Shown: piece by piece, positions 34,232 through 43,564 of the stretch
How the letters are laid out: each line of letters opens with the position of its first letter
Numbering within the stretch: the stretch's first letter is position 1
Assembly (NCBI GenBank): GCA_029259775.1
Contig: JAJDEN010000056.1
Coordinates: 1 to 64,000, forward strand
DNA: 64,000 nucleotides
Source: Planctomycetota bacterium
GTDB lineage: Bacteria > Planctomycetota > PLA2 > JAEUHO01
Reading direction: 5' to 3'
The notes under the pieces: model-generated
The model's database searches: none
What the model was told of the DNA's origin: nothing
Seen by the model: only the letters and a program-made list of their open reading frames with translations
Program-made: the position numbers and the translations under genes

Positions 34232-34483
34232 ATGCTCGCCTTCGAAGACGTTCCGCCCCCCCAACCGCTGACGACGGTCGCCCTGCTGGGGCTGGTGGTC
34301 CTTCTGTGGCTCTTCGCGCGGGTCCAGTTGCTGCGCCGCCAGCTCGCCCAGGGCAAGACGGAGGGGCCGGGTGTGACCAAGCTGGGGTTCCTGCACCGCC
34401 TGGCCACGTGGCCGGGAACGAACCTCCTCCTGATCGCCGGCGCCCTCGCCTCCGGCGCCCTGCTCTGGTGGAGCGTCCGGTAG
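34232..34483 (+). CDS. Small two-helix membrane protein
   Basis: An 83-residue protein with two membrane helices (VALLGLVVLLWLFARVQLL and TNLLLIAGALASGALLWW). Family not recognised. It is divergent from sodN with 53 bp between the start codons, so a functional link to Ni-SOD, for example in nickel or superoxide handling, is only a guess. Confidence 0.6.
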   Translation: MLAFEDVPPPQPLTTVALLGLVVLLWLFARVQLLRRQLAQGKTEGPGVTKLGFLHRLATWPGTNLLLIAGALASGALLWWSVR

Positions 34484-34523
34484 TTCTCGATCAAGAGAAG
34501 AGGACGAACCCACAAGGCGCGCG

Positions 34524-36419
34524 CTATTCGAGCAGGCGCGCCGCCACCACGAGGAAGTCGCTGTCCGTCAGGATGCCCGCGAGCTTGGTCCCCGTCACCA
34601 CCGGGAGCGCACTGAGCTTCTCGTCGCGCATCAGCTTGATCGCGTCGAGGGTCGGGGTGTCCGGCGTCACCGTCGGCGGGTTCGCATGCATGATCTCGCC
34701 GATCTTCATGCCTTCCTCGCCGCCCCCCTTGCGCATCGCTGTCACGACATCGCTGAGCTCGAACATGCCGACCAGCTCGCCGTCCCCGTTCTCGACGGGG
34801 ATGTGGCGGATGCGCTCCCAGCGCATCATCGCCTCGGCCAGCGTGACGGTGTCTTCCTCCTGCACGGTGATGAGGTCCGTGCTCATGACCTGACTGACCT
34901 TCATGTACGCCGTGCGCCGACGATTGCGGTCGGGCATCTGCGTCGGCTCCCACGTGTGCACGGGGCGGCCCGTCAGCTGACGCTCGAGGTAGTCACGCGT
35001 GATGCCCTGCAGCGCCTCGTCCTGCGGCACGACGCTGCGGAGGCGGTTGAAGCCGTCGATCATCCAGCGCGAGCCCGTACGTCCGCTGCTCACACGCTCG
35101 CCGATCAGGTCGAGCAGGCGGTTGATGTCACCTTCGTCGACGCCGGCCGAGCTCAGGCCCTTGGCCGCAAGGGGCAAGGCCATCAGGATCAGCTCGTCGG
35201 CGGCATGGGTCTGACCGTCGAGCCAATGCAGCGCAGCGCGCAAGCCGTTGCTCGCCGCGTTGTAGAAGTTCGCTTTGCAGTCGTGGAACGCCATCTTCTC
35301 GCCGACGTCGCCGTATTCCTCGACGAGGCCGAGCGTGAGCCCGTAGAGCAGTGCTGCGTTCGCCATGCTGTCTGCCGCCGTGGGCCCGGCGGGCATCGGG
35401 CGGTTCTCGATGCGCAGATGCGGCACGCCGTCGGCCACGCCGTAGCAGGGGCGGTTCCAGCGGTAGATCGTGCCGTTGTGCAGCGCGAGCGACGTGAGCT
35501 TGGGAATGCCGCCTTCGTCGAGCACCTGGCCGGGCCGAGGCGCGTCGTCGTCGACCGGCAGCACGACGCGGAACCGCGAGACGTCGTCGCGAACCAGCTC
35601 GAGGATCCCGCCCTTGACCCAGCGGTCGCCGAAGAACACACGCGGACGGCTGCCGCGACGCAGCTCGTGGTCGGTGCGCGTATCGACGCTCTGGCGGAAG
35701 AGGGCGATGCGCGTCTCCTCCCAGAGCCGGTGGCCGAGCAGGAGCGGCGAGTTGCCGCTGGCCGCCACGGAAAGGCCCGTGGCCACCTGCATGGCGTTGT
35801 AGACGCGGGCGAACTCCTCGGGCTCGACCTGCAGATGCAGCTGGAACGAGGTGTTGAAGGCTTCGAGCAGCACGTTGTCATGCGTGGCGTGCAGGGTGTC
35901 CGTGCCCCGGATGTGGATACGGAACTCGCCCTTGCGCATCGCTGTGACGCGGTCGTTCAGCGCGCGGTAGCGCGGCTTCGGCGTCATGTAGTCGAGCGTG
36001 AGGTGCTCCCACCCGAGGGTGGGAAGGATGCCGATGGCCACGATGTTCACGCCATGACGGTGGGCGGCGCGGCGCACGGCACCGACGTGCTTGCGCAGAT
36101 CGTTCTGGACTACGGTGAAGCAATCGCCCGTGAACTCACGCGGGGGCAGGGCAATCTCCACGTTGAAGAGCGCGAGCTCCGTCTGGTAGATCGTCCCGTC
36201 GCTCTTGAGATCCTCGAGAATCTCCATGGCGCGCGGGGCGGGCCGGCCGTTCTCGTCGATCAGGAAGAACTCCTGCTCGAGGCCCATGCGGCGGATGCCC
36301 TTCTCGAAGACATCCATCTCGAGCATGCGCTCGAGCGCGTCGGCATCGGCGATCAGACGCTCCTCGAACCGGCGCATTTGCGCGGCGCTGGCTCCGGTGT
36401 CGAGGTCTTGGCGTCCCAT
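34524..36419 (-). CDS. GCS2-family glutamate-cysteine ligase-like enzyme fused to a CBS pair
   Basis: A 631-residue fusion. Residues 1 to about 490 match the GCS2/carboxylate-amine ligase family (MGLEQEFFLIDENGRPAP, ALFNVEIALPPREF, FNTSFQLHLQVEP, PHLRIENRPMPAGP). These enzymes form an amide bond between an amino acid carboxylate and an amine, as in gamma-glutamylcysteine. Residues about 505-631 are two CBS domains (VMSTDLITV, HIPVENGDGELVGMFELSDV, SALPVVTGTKLAGILTDSDF), likely an adenine nucleotide sensor regulating the ligase. The ATG at 36419 lacks a strong ribosome binding site. Low-molecular-weight thiol synthesis would fit the redox theme of the window. Confidence 0.85.
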   Translation of the reverse strand: MGRQDLDTGASAAQMRRFEERLIADADALERMLEMDVFEKGIRRMGLEQEFFLIDENGRPAPRAMEILEDLKSDGTIYQTELALFNVEIALPPREFTGDCFTVVQNDLRKHVGAVRRAAHRHGVNIVAIGILPTLGWEHLTLDYMTPKPRYRALNDRVTAMRKGEFRIHIRGTDTLHATHDNVLLEAFNTSFQLHLQVEPEEFARVYNAMQVATGLSVAASGNSPLLLGHRLWEETRIALFRQSVDTRTDHELRRGSRPRVFFGDRWVKGGILELVRDDVSRFRVVLPVDDDAPRPGQVLDEGGIPKLTSLALHNGTIYRWNRPCYGVADGVPHLRIENRPMPAGPTAADSMANAALLYGLTLGLVEEYGDVGEKMAFHDCKANFYNAASNGLRAALHWLDGQTHAADELILMALPLAAKGLSSAGVDEGDINRLLDLIGERVSSGRTGSRWMIDGFNRLRSVVPQDEALQGITRDYLERQLTGRPVHTWEPTQMPDRNRRRTAYMKVSQVMSTDLITVQEEDTVTLAEAMMRWERIRHIPVENGDGELVGMFELSDVVTAMRKGGGEEGMKIGEIMHANPPTVTPDTPTLDAIKLMRDEKLSALPVVTGTKLAGILTDSDFLVVAARLLE

Positions 36420-36519
36420 GGCGCCGCAGATGGTAGCGGCAAGCTGGCAGGCTAGGGAAGGTGACTCGCGTTCCGCCCCTTCATATCGTGGACACGATCG
36501 GCAGGCGGTTCGGTTCGCG

Positions 36520-38580
36520 TCAGGGCTTGAGCGCGGAGGCGGCCGACAGGGCCTTCGCGTCATTGGCGAGCGCCTCGAGCAGCTTGGTCCAGCGCGCGGC
36601 AGGCGCGTTTGTACGCTTGTAGGCCTGCGCGATGGCGACAGCCATCGCCGTACGCGTCGCCGACGGGTCCTGCGGCACGCGCTGGGAGGTCTCGACCTTG
36701 TGTTGGGGTTGCAGGACGCGCTGCACGAGCACCTTCTCCAGCACGCCCGGCTTGGCATCCGCAGGCGCGAGCTCCGCCCACGCGCTCACGAGCTCGGCCA
36801 GGACGTTGGTCGAGCGGCGCCAGTCGCTGTAGCGCATGCCGTCGCTCATCACCTTGTCCTCGTAGTACTGGGTCCAGGCCTCGATGCCCTTGGCCAGCGC
36901 GCTGAGCCCCTCGACGTCCTTGAGGGCAACCAGCGCGGCCGCGCACGCGCGGGCGACCATGCTCTGCTCCTTGGTCGCGGGGAGGGCGACCGCCTTGCGG
37001 ACAGCGCTAGCACCCGCGACATCGCCCAGCTCGCCGAGCGCGCGCGCGGCGTAGGCCCGGCCGTCGAACGGCACGCCGCCGCTACCGAGCACCTTGGCCA
37101 GGCCGGCCACGGCACCCTCCGGTTTCTGCTCCAAGAGCGGACCGAGCGCCGCGAGGGCACGCCCCCCACCGAGGCGCAGATGCCCCAACCAGGTCTTGAG
37201 CGACGGCTTCGCCCCGCTGATCTCGGCCATCGGATCGCCAAGGTAGGTGCTCTCGTCCTTGGTCACCTTGCCCGCGAACGAGGAGCGCGGCCAGGCGTGC
37301 TTGTACTTCTTGTCGTAGCGCCGGCGGGGCTCGAAGAACTCGAACAGCTCGAGTTGCACGGATCCGGGGAAGCCGTGGCCGACGCCGTCGAGCTCCGTGT
37401 ACACGAAGTCGTGATCCGTCCCGAGCAGCTGCTTCGCGAGGTTGCGGTCGGAGGACGGGCCGACGACCTTGTCATCCGCACCGTGGAAGATGAACACCGG
37501 CGTTCTCGTCGAGACGAGCTTGCCGATGCTCCCGCCCCCCCCGGCCATGGGTGAGATCGCAGCGAGGTCCTCCGCCAGACGCGGACCGAGTCCCCACGTG
37601 CCGAAGCCCCCCATCGAGTGGCCCGTCAGGTAGATGCGGTCGATGTCGACGTGGTAGAGCAACCGCAGCTCGGTGATGAGATCCCGAATGTAGTCTTCGT
37701 TGACCTTGCTCGGCCAGCCCGCGCGCAGCCCCGTCGGACACGCGACGATGTAGCCATAGCGACCCGCGTGCTGCCGGTAGAAGTTCATTGCGGACGGACC
37801 GCTGCCGACGACCTCGTCGCCTGCCTTGCCGTCCGGACCGCCGCCGTGCAGCCCGATCATCAGCGGCCACGGCCTGGACGGCGTGTAGTCCTTGGGTACG
37901 AAGAGCGTGTACACGGCGCCGACGTGCTGATCGGAGCGGTAGCTGAGCGGACGATCCTCCTGGTAGCCGGTCGGCTGGAACTTCGAGCGTCGCCAGCGCT
38001 CGAGCTCGAAGGGCTTCGCCTTGAACAGCTTCGTCTTGAGCGACTTCTGCAGGCTGACGCGCTGGGCGGGATCGTCCTCGGCGACGTAGCGCTCGAGCAT
38101 GCCCTGCAGTTCCTTGTCGAGCAGCGGGTTGCCCTTGCGCGCGCTGTCCCACTTGCCACGTCCCCCGATGCCCTTGATGGCTTCGGCGTGCGTTTCGTCC
38201 AGCGCGAGAGCCTGGGCGAAGCACATGTGGGCGGCTGCCTTGAGCTTGTGGCTCTTCGCGTAGCCTCCGACCGCGCTGAACTCGTCCGCCGTCTTCGCTT
38301 TCTTCCAGCGGCGCCACACCTCGACCTCGGGGTGCGGCCGCTCCTCGACCTTCTTGACCCTGCCCACGGGCAGGCGGATGAGGTGCTCCGGATTCACGAC
38401 CCCCGGGTTGCGCGACCAGTAGATGTTGAAGACGACCTCGGCGTCGGTCTTCTTGACGATCGCGCCGCGTACGGCCTTGCCGCTTTTGGGCGCGAGCACG
38501 TCGGCCGCGGTCACGGGCACGAGGCAGAGAGTCCCCAGGACGGCCAGCGCGATGGGTAGCAGAATGCGACGGTCGGGCAT
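36520..38580 (-). CDS. Exported alpha/beta hydrolase with C-terminal helical repeats
   Basis: A 686-residue protein with a signal peptide (LLPIALAVLGTLCLVPVTAAD). The central domain (about residues 210-430) is a feruloyl-esterase/PHB-depolymerase-like hydrolase with the nucleophile Ser in TGHSMGGFGTWG, the Asp in FHGADDKVV and the His in GVGHGFPG. The oxyanion segment LMIGLHGGGP is also seen. The C-terminal 250 residues are Ala/Leu-rich HEAT-like helices. It likely cleaves esters outside the cytoplasm. ATG 38580 is preceded by TAGGAT at 8 nt. The frame stays open far upstream, but no signal peptide or family match lies there. Confidence 0.87.
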   Translation of the reverse strand: MPDRRILLPIALAVLGTLCLVPVTAADVLAPKSGKAVRGAIVKKTDAEVVFNIYWSRNPGVVNPEHLIRLPVGRVKKVEERPHPEVEVWRRWKKAKTADEFSAVGGYAKSHKLKAAAHMCFAQALALDETHAEAIKGIGGRGKWDSARKGNPLLDKELQGMLERYVAEDDPAQRVSLQKSLKTKLFKAKPFELERWRRSKFQPTGYQEDRPLSYRSDQHVGAVYTLFVPKDYTPSRPWPLMIGLHGGGPDGKAGDEVVGSGPSAMNFYRQHAGRYGYIVACPTGLRAGWPSKVNEDYIRDLITELRLLYHVDIDRIYLTGHSMGGFGTWGLGPRLAEDLAAISPMAGGGGSIGKLVSTRTPVFIFHGADDKVVGPSSDRNLAKQLLGTDHDFVYTELDGVGHGFPGSVQLELFEFFEPRRRYDKKYKHAWPRSSFAGKVTKDESTYLGDPMAEISGAKPSLKTWLGHLRLGGGRALAALGPLLEQKPEGAVAGLAKVLGSGGVPFDGRAYAARALGELGDVAGASAVRKAVALPATKEQSMVARACAAALVALKDVEGLSALAKGIEAWTQYYEDKVMSDGMRYSDWRRSTNVLAELVSAWAELAPADAKPGVLEKVLVQRVLQPQHKVETSQRVPQDPSATRTAMAVAIAQAYKRTNAPAARWTKLLEALANDAKALSAASALKP

Positions 38581-38588
38581 CGGGTCCG

Positions 38589-38594
38589 ATCCTA
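38589..38594 (-). promoter_or_regulatory. Candidate -10 of the hydrolase gene
   Basis: TAGGAT on the minus strand, 8 nt before the ATG of the secreted hydrolase; no Shine-Dalgarno sequence. Confidence 0.4.
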
Positions 38595-38637
38595 GCTTCG
38601 GGACAACCAGCGGGACGGCGGTATCCTCCGAGGCGTC

Positions 38638-39060
38638 ATGGCACTCTTCGAGAAGCACCCCCCGAGGATCCTCTTCCGCGCGGTCATCCTGATCGGCTGC
38701 GCGGCCCTTTTGCTGGGCGTCACGGGCATCTTCTACTTCGGCGTCCCCGGGCGCGAGACCCCGCCGGACCCTGCCAACGACTCGGCCGTGGTGCTCCTGG
38801 GCCTCGAGAACCCGGCGCGTGTCCACGTGCAGGCGACGTGGACGGCCGACGATGGCTCGGGTACCTCGGAGCTCGGCCGACGCGGACTGGACCCCATGAC
38901 CTGGCACTTCACGAACGCCCCGGAGGGCGTGGCCCTGACCATCGAGGTCTACCGCTTCGAAGGCGGCAAGCGGAGCGTCCTGAGGCAGCAGCGAGCCGTC
39001 CTCACGCGCGGTGCGGGCTTCCAGGTCAGCGTGGACGACACCGAGCGCGCGGGCGGCTAG
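38638..39060 (+). CDS. Membrane-anchored protein of unknown function
   Basis: A 140-residue protein with one N-terminal membrane helix (LFRAVILIGCAALLLGVTGIF) and a beta-rich outer domain of about 100 residues (ARVHVQATWTADDGSG, VALTIEVYRFEGG). Not recognised. It is divergent from the secreted hydrolase; TATCCT 10 nt before the ATG may be its -10. The 168-bp gap that follows holds nothing I can identify. Confidence 0.7.
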   Translation: MALFEKHPPRILFRAVILIGCAALLLGVTGIFYFGVPGRETPPDPANDSAVVLLGLENPARVHVQATWTADDGSGTSELGRRGLDPMTWHFTNAPEGVALTIEVYRFEGGKRSVLRQQRAVLTRGAGFQVSVDDTERAGG

Positions 39061-39228
39061 CGCCTGGCCACAGGGAGCGGCGCCCATCCGTTCCAGGATG
39101 CGACGCGCCTCCGAGACGACGGCCGCATCGCTGTCGGCCGCTGCCCCGCACCGGGCGCGGGCCGTGTCGTTCTCACCGCTCCGACGGTCGCGCCGCGGCC
39201 GAGGTTTCGCGCGTAGGCTCTGCTCACG

Positions 39229-40167
39229 ATGTTCCTGCCCTTCGTCCTCGCTGAAGCGCCCTTCCCGTGGGCGGGCGAGATCAGCGCGGCCATGAGCGCC
39301 CTCCTCTGGGGCTCCTCGGGTGTCGTCATCGCGCTCATCCGCCCCCCGCTCTCTGCGGCGGCCATCAACCTCGGCAAAAACGCCGTCGCGACGCTCTGCT
39401 TCGTCATCGCGCTCTGGTGCTGGACGGGCTCGCCGATGCCGCAAGGCATGGACGCGCACGCGTTCTGGATCTTCTGCGCCAGCGGGTTCCTGGGACTCGC
39501 CGTCTGCGACACGTTCCTCATGCGCAGCCTGCTCGACATCGGGCCCCAGCGCATGACGCTCGTGTTCCTCATCGTTCCGGTGCTGACAGGCCTCGCCGCC
39601 ATGCTGCCGCCATTCCGCGAGATGCCGCCCCTGCTCGCCTGGGCCGGCATGGGCGTGTGTCTCATCGGCATCACGCTGGCCGTACTGCGTCGCGGCGATG
39701 GATCGATCGAGCCAGCGCGCTACCGCCGGGGTGTGCGCAACGCCGCGATCGCCGCCGTGTTCCAGGCGGCGGCCCTGCTGCTGGCGCGCTACGGACTGAA
39801 CGTGGACGAAGCGCCGGTGCTCGAGACATCCGTCGTTCGCATGGCGGCCGGCACGTTCGGGCTGGCGCTGATGGGCCTGTTCATCGGACGGCTGGACGTG
39901 TGGACTGGCGAGCTGCGTCGGAAGAAGGCCGCGCTGATGCTGTTCGCGGCGGCGTTCTTCGGCACGTTCATCGGCATCCTGACGAACCAGTTCGGCATGG
40001 CCTGGTCCGTGCACACCGGCGTCGCCACCACCCTGAACTCGCTCATGCCCATCTACCTCATGCCGCTCTCCGTGCTGTTCCTGCAGGAGAAGTTCGGCAA
40101 GCAGGAGGTCCTGGCGACGTTGATCTCGATTGCGGGCGTGGCCTTGATGATGCTGGGGTCGGGGTAG
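39229..40167 (+). CDS. EamA/DMT-family transporter
   Basis: A 312-residue inner-membrane protein with about ten helices in two EamA halves (AAMSALLWGSSGVVIALI and the second half from AAIAAVFQAAALLLARYG). The second half ends with NSLMPIYLMPLSVLFLQEKFG, typical of drug/metabolite exporters. Substrate unknown. TAGGCT lies 9 nt before the ATG. The product of this family usually exports small metabolites or amino acids. Confidence 0.88.
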   Translation: MFLPFVLAEAPFPWAGEISAAMSALLWGSSGVVIALIRPPLSAAAINLGKNAVATLCFVIALWCWTGSPMPQGMDAHAFWIFCASGFLGLAVCDTFLMRSLLDIGPQRMTLVFLIVPVLTGLAAMLPPFREMPPLLAWAGMGVCLIGITLAVLRRGDGSIEPARYRRGVRNAAIAAVFQAAALLLARYGLNVDEAPVLETSVVRMAAGTFGLALMGLFIGRLDVWTGELRRKKAALMLFAAAFFGTFIGILTNQFGMAWSVHTGVATTLNSLMPIYLMPLSVLFLQEKFGKQEVLATLISIAGVALMMLGSG

Positions 40168-40188
40168 CGCGCAGGAAGGTCCTGCGCG
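40168..40188. terminator. Hairpin between convergent genes
   Basis: A 9-bp perfect stem CGCGCAGGA/TCCTGCGCG with an AGG loop, immediately after the transporter stop and 2 nt from the stop of the convergent MazG-like gene. No T run, so it is a possible two-way terminator. Confidence 0.5.
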
Positions 40189-40190
40189 GA

Positions 40191-40526
40191 TCAGTCCACG
40201 TCCATGCGCTTGCGCAGCTCGACCAGCCGATCGCCCAATTCCGCCTTCCAGACCGGCGCCTTGCGCTCGAGCTTCGCGACGGCCCGGTGCGCCGCGGCCT
40301 CGAGCGACACGTCGAAGCGATCGCAGACCTCGGCCAGGGCGATCAGCACATCGCCGACCTCGTCCTCCAGGGCATCGGCGTCGCGCTTGCCGTAGTACTC
40401 GCCGTCGAGCACGCAGCGCATCACCTCCCCCACCTCCTCGGCCAGCGCCAACGCCGCGCCCACGCGGGGATGCTCGATGCCGACGGTCAGCTCGCGGATC
40501 CTCTCCTGCAGTGCCGCGATCTCCAT
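40191..40526 (-). CDS. MazG-like nucleotide pyrophosphohydrolase
   Basis: A 111-residue all-alpha NTP pyrophosphatase of the MazG/MazG-like type. The metal-binding pattern is visible as LAEEVGEVMR (ExxE) and LEDEVGDVLIALAEVCD (ExxD). It probably hydrolyses a non-canonical or surplus (d)NTP. ATG 40526 has GGAG 6 nt upstream; a GTG-type start five codons earlier lacks this. It lies just downstream of the GT2-YdjC gene on the same strand. Confidence 0.85.
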   Translation of the reverse strand: MEIAALQERIRELTVGIEHPRVGAALALAEEVGEVMRCVLDGEYYGKRDADALEDEVGDVLIALAEVCDRFDVSLEAAAHRAVAKLERKAPVWKAELGDRLVELRKRMDVD

Positions 40527-40553
40527 GCGTATCTCCTCCAAGGGGTGGGCGTG

Positions 40554-42080
40554 TCAGCGTCGGGGGGCGAGCGTCAGCTCGCGGAAGGTGATGATCCGGA
40601 CCCCCGCCTTGGCGAGCGCCTCCGCCAAGGGCGGCTCGAGCACGGCGCGTGCCTCGGCGGCACGGTCCAGCGTGCCTTGCTCCCCCGACGGCACGTCGTC
40701 CGCGCCGACCGCCGGATGACCGACGACCTCGATCGTGCGGCCGCGGGCCCAGGCGGGGACACGGCGCGCGGCCGCCCAGCGTGCCGCTTCGCGCGCATCC
40801 ACCCAGCCATCCGGAACCGCCAGGCCGTGACCCCGAGCGACGCCGGCCGAGAGGGTCGCCAGCGCCCGCAGCACGAGCCGCTTGGCCCCCTCCACGGCCC
40901 CGCGGCCACGGACGGGCCCGAGAGGACGCAGGCTGCGCACCGCGAGCAGACCGGCGCCGACGAAGCGCCGGCAGAGCGCGCGGCGCACCCACGGCAGGCA
41001 CCAGGCATGGCGGTGCGCGTCCACATGCGTCGGCTCGACCCCGAGCGCACGCAGCGCGGCGACCTGCGAGGTCAGGACGTCCGCGCCGCTCCGCCCGAGC
41101 ATCGAGGCCAACGTGAAACGACCCAGGGAACCGGCGTCGAGCAGGTCGAGATGCAGACCCACGTCCGTGCCGGGGGCGCGGGCCGCCAGGGCGTGTACAC
41201 CCTCTCGCACACGCGGACCCGTGGTGAGGACCGAGACCGATGTGAGGCCGCCGCCCGCGGCGCCGCGCAGGAGCCCTTCGTCGATCGAGGCGCTCAGGCC
41301 CAGGTCGTCGCCGCTCACGATCATCGACGTGACGGGCACGATCGGGTGACGCGCGCGTCCGTAGGCCGCCAAGCCGCGGTCTTGGGCGAAGATGCGCAGC
41401 GTGTCGAAGCCGGCCTGCAGCGCGCCGCGCCAGCCCACGCGGGACGCACGATCGGACGGCCGCACATGCACGGGCCCCGTCACGCACGGATGGCCGGCGC
41501 GATGGGCGAGCAGGACCAGCTCGAGATCCCACGCGAAGCGGCGCGAGCGCAGGCGCGGGACGAGTGCGTCGGCGACCTCGCGCCGCAACGCCTTGAGGCC
41601 GGTTTGCGTATCGCGCAAGGGCAGCCGGAAGCAGAGGGCGGTCACGAGGTGGTAGAGGCGCGAGAGCAGGCGCCGCCCCGGCGGCCACTCGAGGCTCGCT
41701 TCGGGGTGGTACTTGCTCCCGACAGCGACGTCGGCGCCCTCGCGCTCGAGACGCTCGACCAACGGGATCACGTCTTCCGGCGGAATCTCGAGATCGGCGT
41801 CCAGCAGGACGATCACGTCCTCTCGCGCCGCCGCACACCCTGTGGCCAGGGCGCGCCCCTTGCCCTCGTTGCGCTCGTGGACCAGCACGCGCACGCGGGC
41901 GTCCGTAGAAGCGACGGCGCGCGCGGCCTCGCCGGTGCCGTCGCGGCTGCCGTCGTCTACGACCAGCACCTCGAACGACCGGCCGGAGGTCTCGAGGCAG
42001 GCCATCAGGCGCTTCAGGTTGGCGGCGAGATGCGAGGCTTCGTCGTAGGCGGGCAGGACGATCGAGAGACCGGCGCTCAC
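40554..42080 (-). CDS. GT2 glycosyltransferase fused to YdjC/ChbG-type deacetylase
   Basis: A 508-residue fusion. Residues 1-235 are a DPM1-like GT2 transferase (LSIVLPAYDEASHLAANL, VDDGSRDGTGEAA, RNEGKGRALATG, VLLDADLEIP, GLKALRREV). Residues about 265-500 match the YdjC/ChbG family (MIVSGDDLGLSASIDEGLL, VGLHLDLLDAG, THVDAHRHAWCLPWV), a metal-dependent N-deacetylase fold with Asp and His ligands seen here. One polypeptide may attach a sugar, probably to a polyprenyl lipid, and deacetylate it. GTG 42080 overlaps the rsmG TGA. Confidence 0.88.
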   Translation of the reverse strand: MSAGLSIVLPAYDEASHLAANLKRLMACLETSGRSFEVLVVDDGSRDGTGEAARAVASTDARVRVLVHERNEGKGRALATGCAAAREDVIVLLDADLEIPPEDVIPLVERLEREGADVAVGSKYHPEASLEWPPGRRLLSRLYHLVTALCFRLPLRDTQTGLKALRREVADALVPRLRSRRFAWDLELVLLAHRAGHPCVTGPVHVRPSDRASRVGWRGALQAGFDTLRIFAQDRGLAAYGRARHPIVPVTSMIVSGDDLGLSASIDEGLLRGAAGGGLTSVSVLTTGPRVREGVHALAARAPGTDVGLHLDLLDAGSLGRFTLASMLGRSGADVLTSQVAALRALGVEPTHVDAHRHAWCLPWVRRALCRRFVGAGLLAVRSLRPLGPVRGRGAVEGAKRLVLRALATLSAGVARGHGLAVPDGWVDAREAARWAAARRVPAWARGRTIEVVGHPAVGADDVPSGEQGTLDRAAEARAVLEPPLAEALAKAGVRIITFRELTLAPRR

Positions 42081-42703
42081 GCGGCGCCACCCGGACGCGC
42101 GTAGACGATCAGGATGCCCTCGGCCACCGGCTGCGCGATGTCCGGCAGCACGTCCAAGCCGGCATGCCGAGCCGCGGCGGCGCCCGCTTGGCGCTCCGCT
42201 GCCGTCACGGTGGCACGCTTCCAATGCACGAGCCGACCGCCGTCGGCCAAGAGCGGCGCTGCCAGGGCCGTGGCGTCGGCCAGCGAGCCAACGGCGCGGA
42301 CCGTGACGAGGTCGGCCCCCCGCAGCAGGTCCGGCGCCTCGTTCTTGATCTCCCGCGCGTCGCATCCGATCGCTCGCGCGTTGTCGATGCCGGCCTCGAG
42401 GAGGCAGGCGGCGATGGCGCGCGCCTTCTTCTGGCGCCGCTCCACCAGCACGACACGGCAGCCCGGCCAGAGCGTGGCGACGGCAACGCCGGGGAAGCCG
42501 TTGCCGCTGCCCAGGTCGACCGCCACGCGCGGCGGATCGACGAGGTCCCAGGCGACGGCCACGCCCAGCGAGGGCACCACCAGGATCTCGTGGGCCTGCT
42601 CGGTCGTCTGCGCGGCCGTCAGGTTGATCTGGCGGTTCGTCGCGAGCAGGGCCTGGGTGTAGGCCACCAGGCGTTCCGGGAGGGGCGGCGACAAATTGCT
42701 CAC
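42077..42703 (-). CDS. rsmG: 16S rRNA (guanine527-N7)-methyltransferase
   Basis: A 208-residue RsmG/GidB. It has the SAM site VAVDLGSGNGFPGVAVA, the family RRQKKARAIAA helix and the N-terminal TNRQINLTAAQ. It methylates G527 of 16S rRNA in the 30S subunit. The start is GTG 42703. The frequent mnmG, parA or parB neighbours are not present. Confidence 0.93.
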   Translation of the reverse strand: MSNLSPPLPERLVAYTQALLATNRQINLTAAQTTEQAHEILVVPSLGVAVAWDLVDPPRVAVDLGSGNGFPGVAVATLWPGCRVVLVERRQKKARAIAACLLEAGIDNARAIGCDAREIKNEAPDLLRGADLVTVRAVGSLADATALAAPLLADGGRLVHWKRATVTAAERQAGAAAARHAGLDVLPDIAQPVAEGILIVYARPGGAA

Positions 42704-42751
42704 GGCCGGGATTGGACCCCGGCCGTGGCAGAAAAGCGAGACTGGACGGGC

Positions 42752-43564
42752 CTAGCCGGCGGCGGCCTTGCGCTTGGCTTCGCGCTCCCGGCGGAGCGCT
42801 ACGCCACGAAGCGCGGCGGCCCGGGCAATCTCACGCAGCTCGGCTTCGCGGATCACACGGTAGGCGCGCAGTTCTTCGGCGTGGTCCCAGACGTCCTGCT
42901 CACGCTCGACGCCTTCGAGGACCGGGACGGACGCCGCCGTGTCCGGTACGTCGTAGCCGGAGGCGCGGGCGGCGGCCGCGAGGACGTCGCGCACCTCGTT
43001 GACCACGCGCTCGTTCCCGCTCCAGAGCCCGACGAAGCCGCCGGTGGGGAGTGCACGAGCGATGCAGACCACCCGGAAGCCGGGCGTGTCGGCGAGGACG
43101 AAGCGATAGCTGCGTAGGTTCAGCGGCATCGGGACCTGCTGCACACGGCCCAGGCGCGAGGCCGGAGCGGGCCGCAGGCTGGAGTTGAAGCCGAAGGCGG
43201 CCGAGGCGGCCGCAAACTCGCGGATGCCGCGCGCGCGCGCCGGCATGTCGTCCGGATGCGGCAGCGAGATGTAGACGGAGCCGCCGAGGCGCTCGTCCTT
43301 CACCGTGTCCTCGATGTCGACCTCAGCGGCGCGGAGCTCGCTGGGGCTGAGCACGAGCAGCGTGCCGTCGGGGAGGGCGGTGGTACTGAGAGCTTCCTCC
43401 ACGGGGCGCGGTGAGCGCAGCGTGGCTGGGTTCTCGACCCCGATGCGCGCCAGAGCGCGCTCAACCGCATCAAAGGCGCGATCGAGGAGGGGGAACGCGG
43501 ACGGTCGGTCGTCGTAGTCCGCGATGACGTCGGGGAGGTGGTACTGGGGCAGCGGGCTGATCAT
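42752..43564 (-). CDS. Protein of unknown function
   Basis: A 270-residue soluble alpha/beta protein with no signal peptide or membrane segment. Recurring features are an N-terminal helix (LDRAFDAVERALARIG), a hydrophobic strand pair (GTLLVLSPSELRAAEVDIED), a central VLADTPGFRVVCIARALP and a basic C-terminal helix (RREREAKRKAAAG). I do not recognise the family. It has a 378-bp upstream gap with an unusual AT-rich segment, so it may be regulated. Confidence 0.65.
   Translation of the reverse strand: MISPLPQYHLPDVIADYDDRPSAFPLLDRAFDAVERALARIGVENPATLRSPRPVEEALSTTALPDGTLLVLSPSELRAAEVDIEDTVKDERLGGSVYISLPHPDDMPARARGIREFAAASAAFGFNSSLRPAPASRLGRVQQVPMPLNLRSYRFVLADTPGFRVVCIARALPTGGFVGLWSGNERVVNEVRDVLAAAARASGYDVPDTAASVPVLEGVEREQDVWDHAEELRAYRVIREAELREIARAAALRGVALRREREAKRKAAAG

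Noticed and set aside
38590..42090. Extension of the secreted hydrolase frame upstream of 38580
   Set aside because: The upstream part is antisense to the DMT transporter and GT2-YdjC genes; the signal peptide marks the start at 38580.
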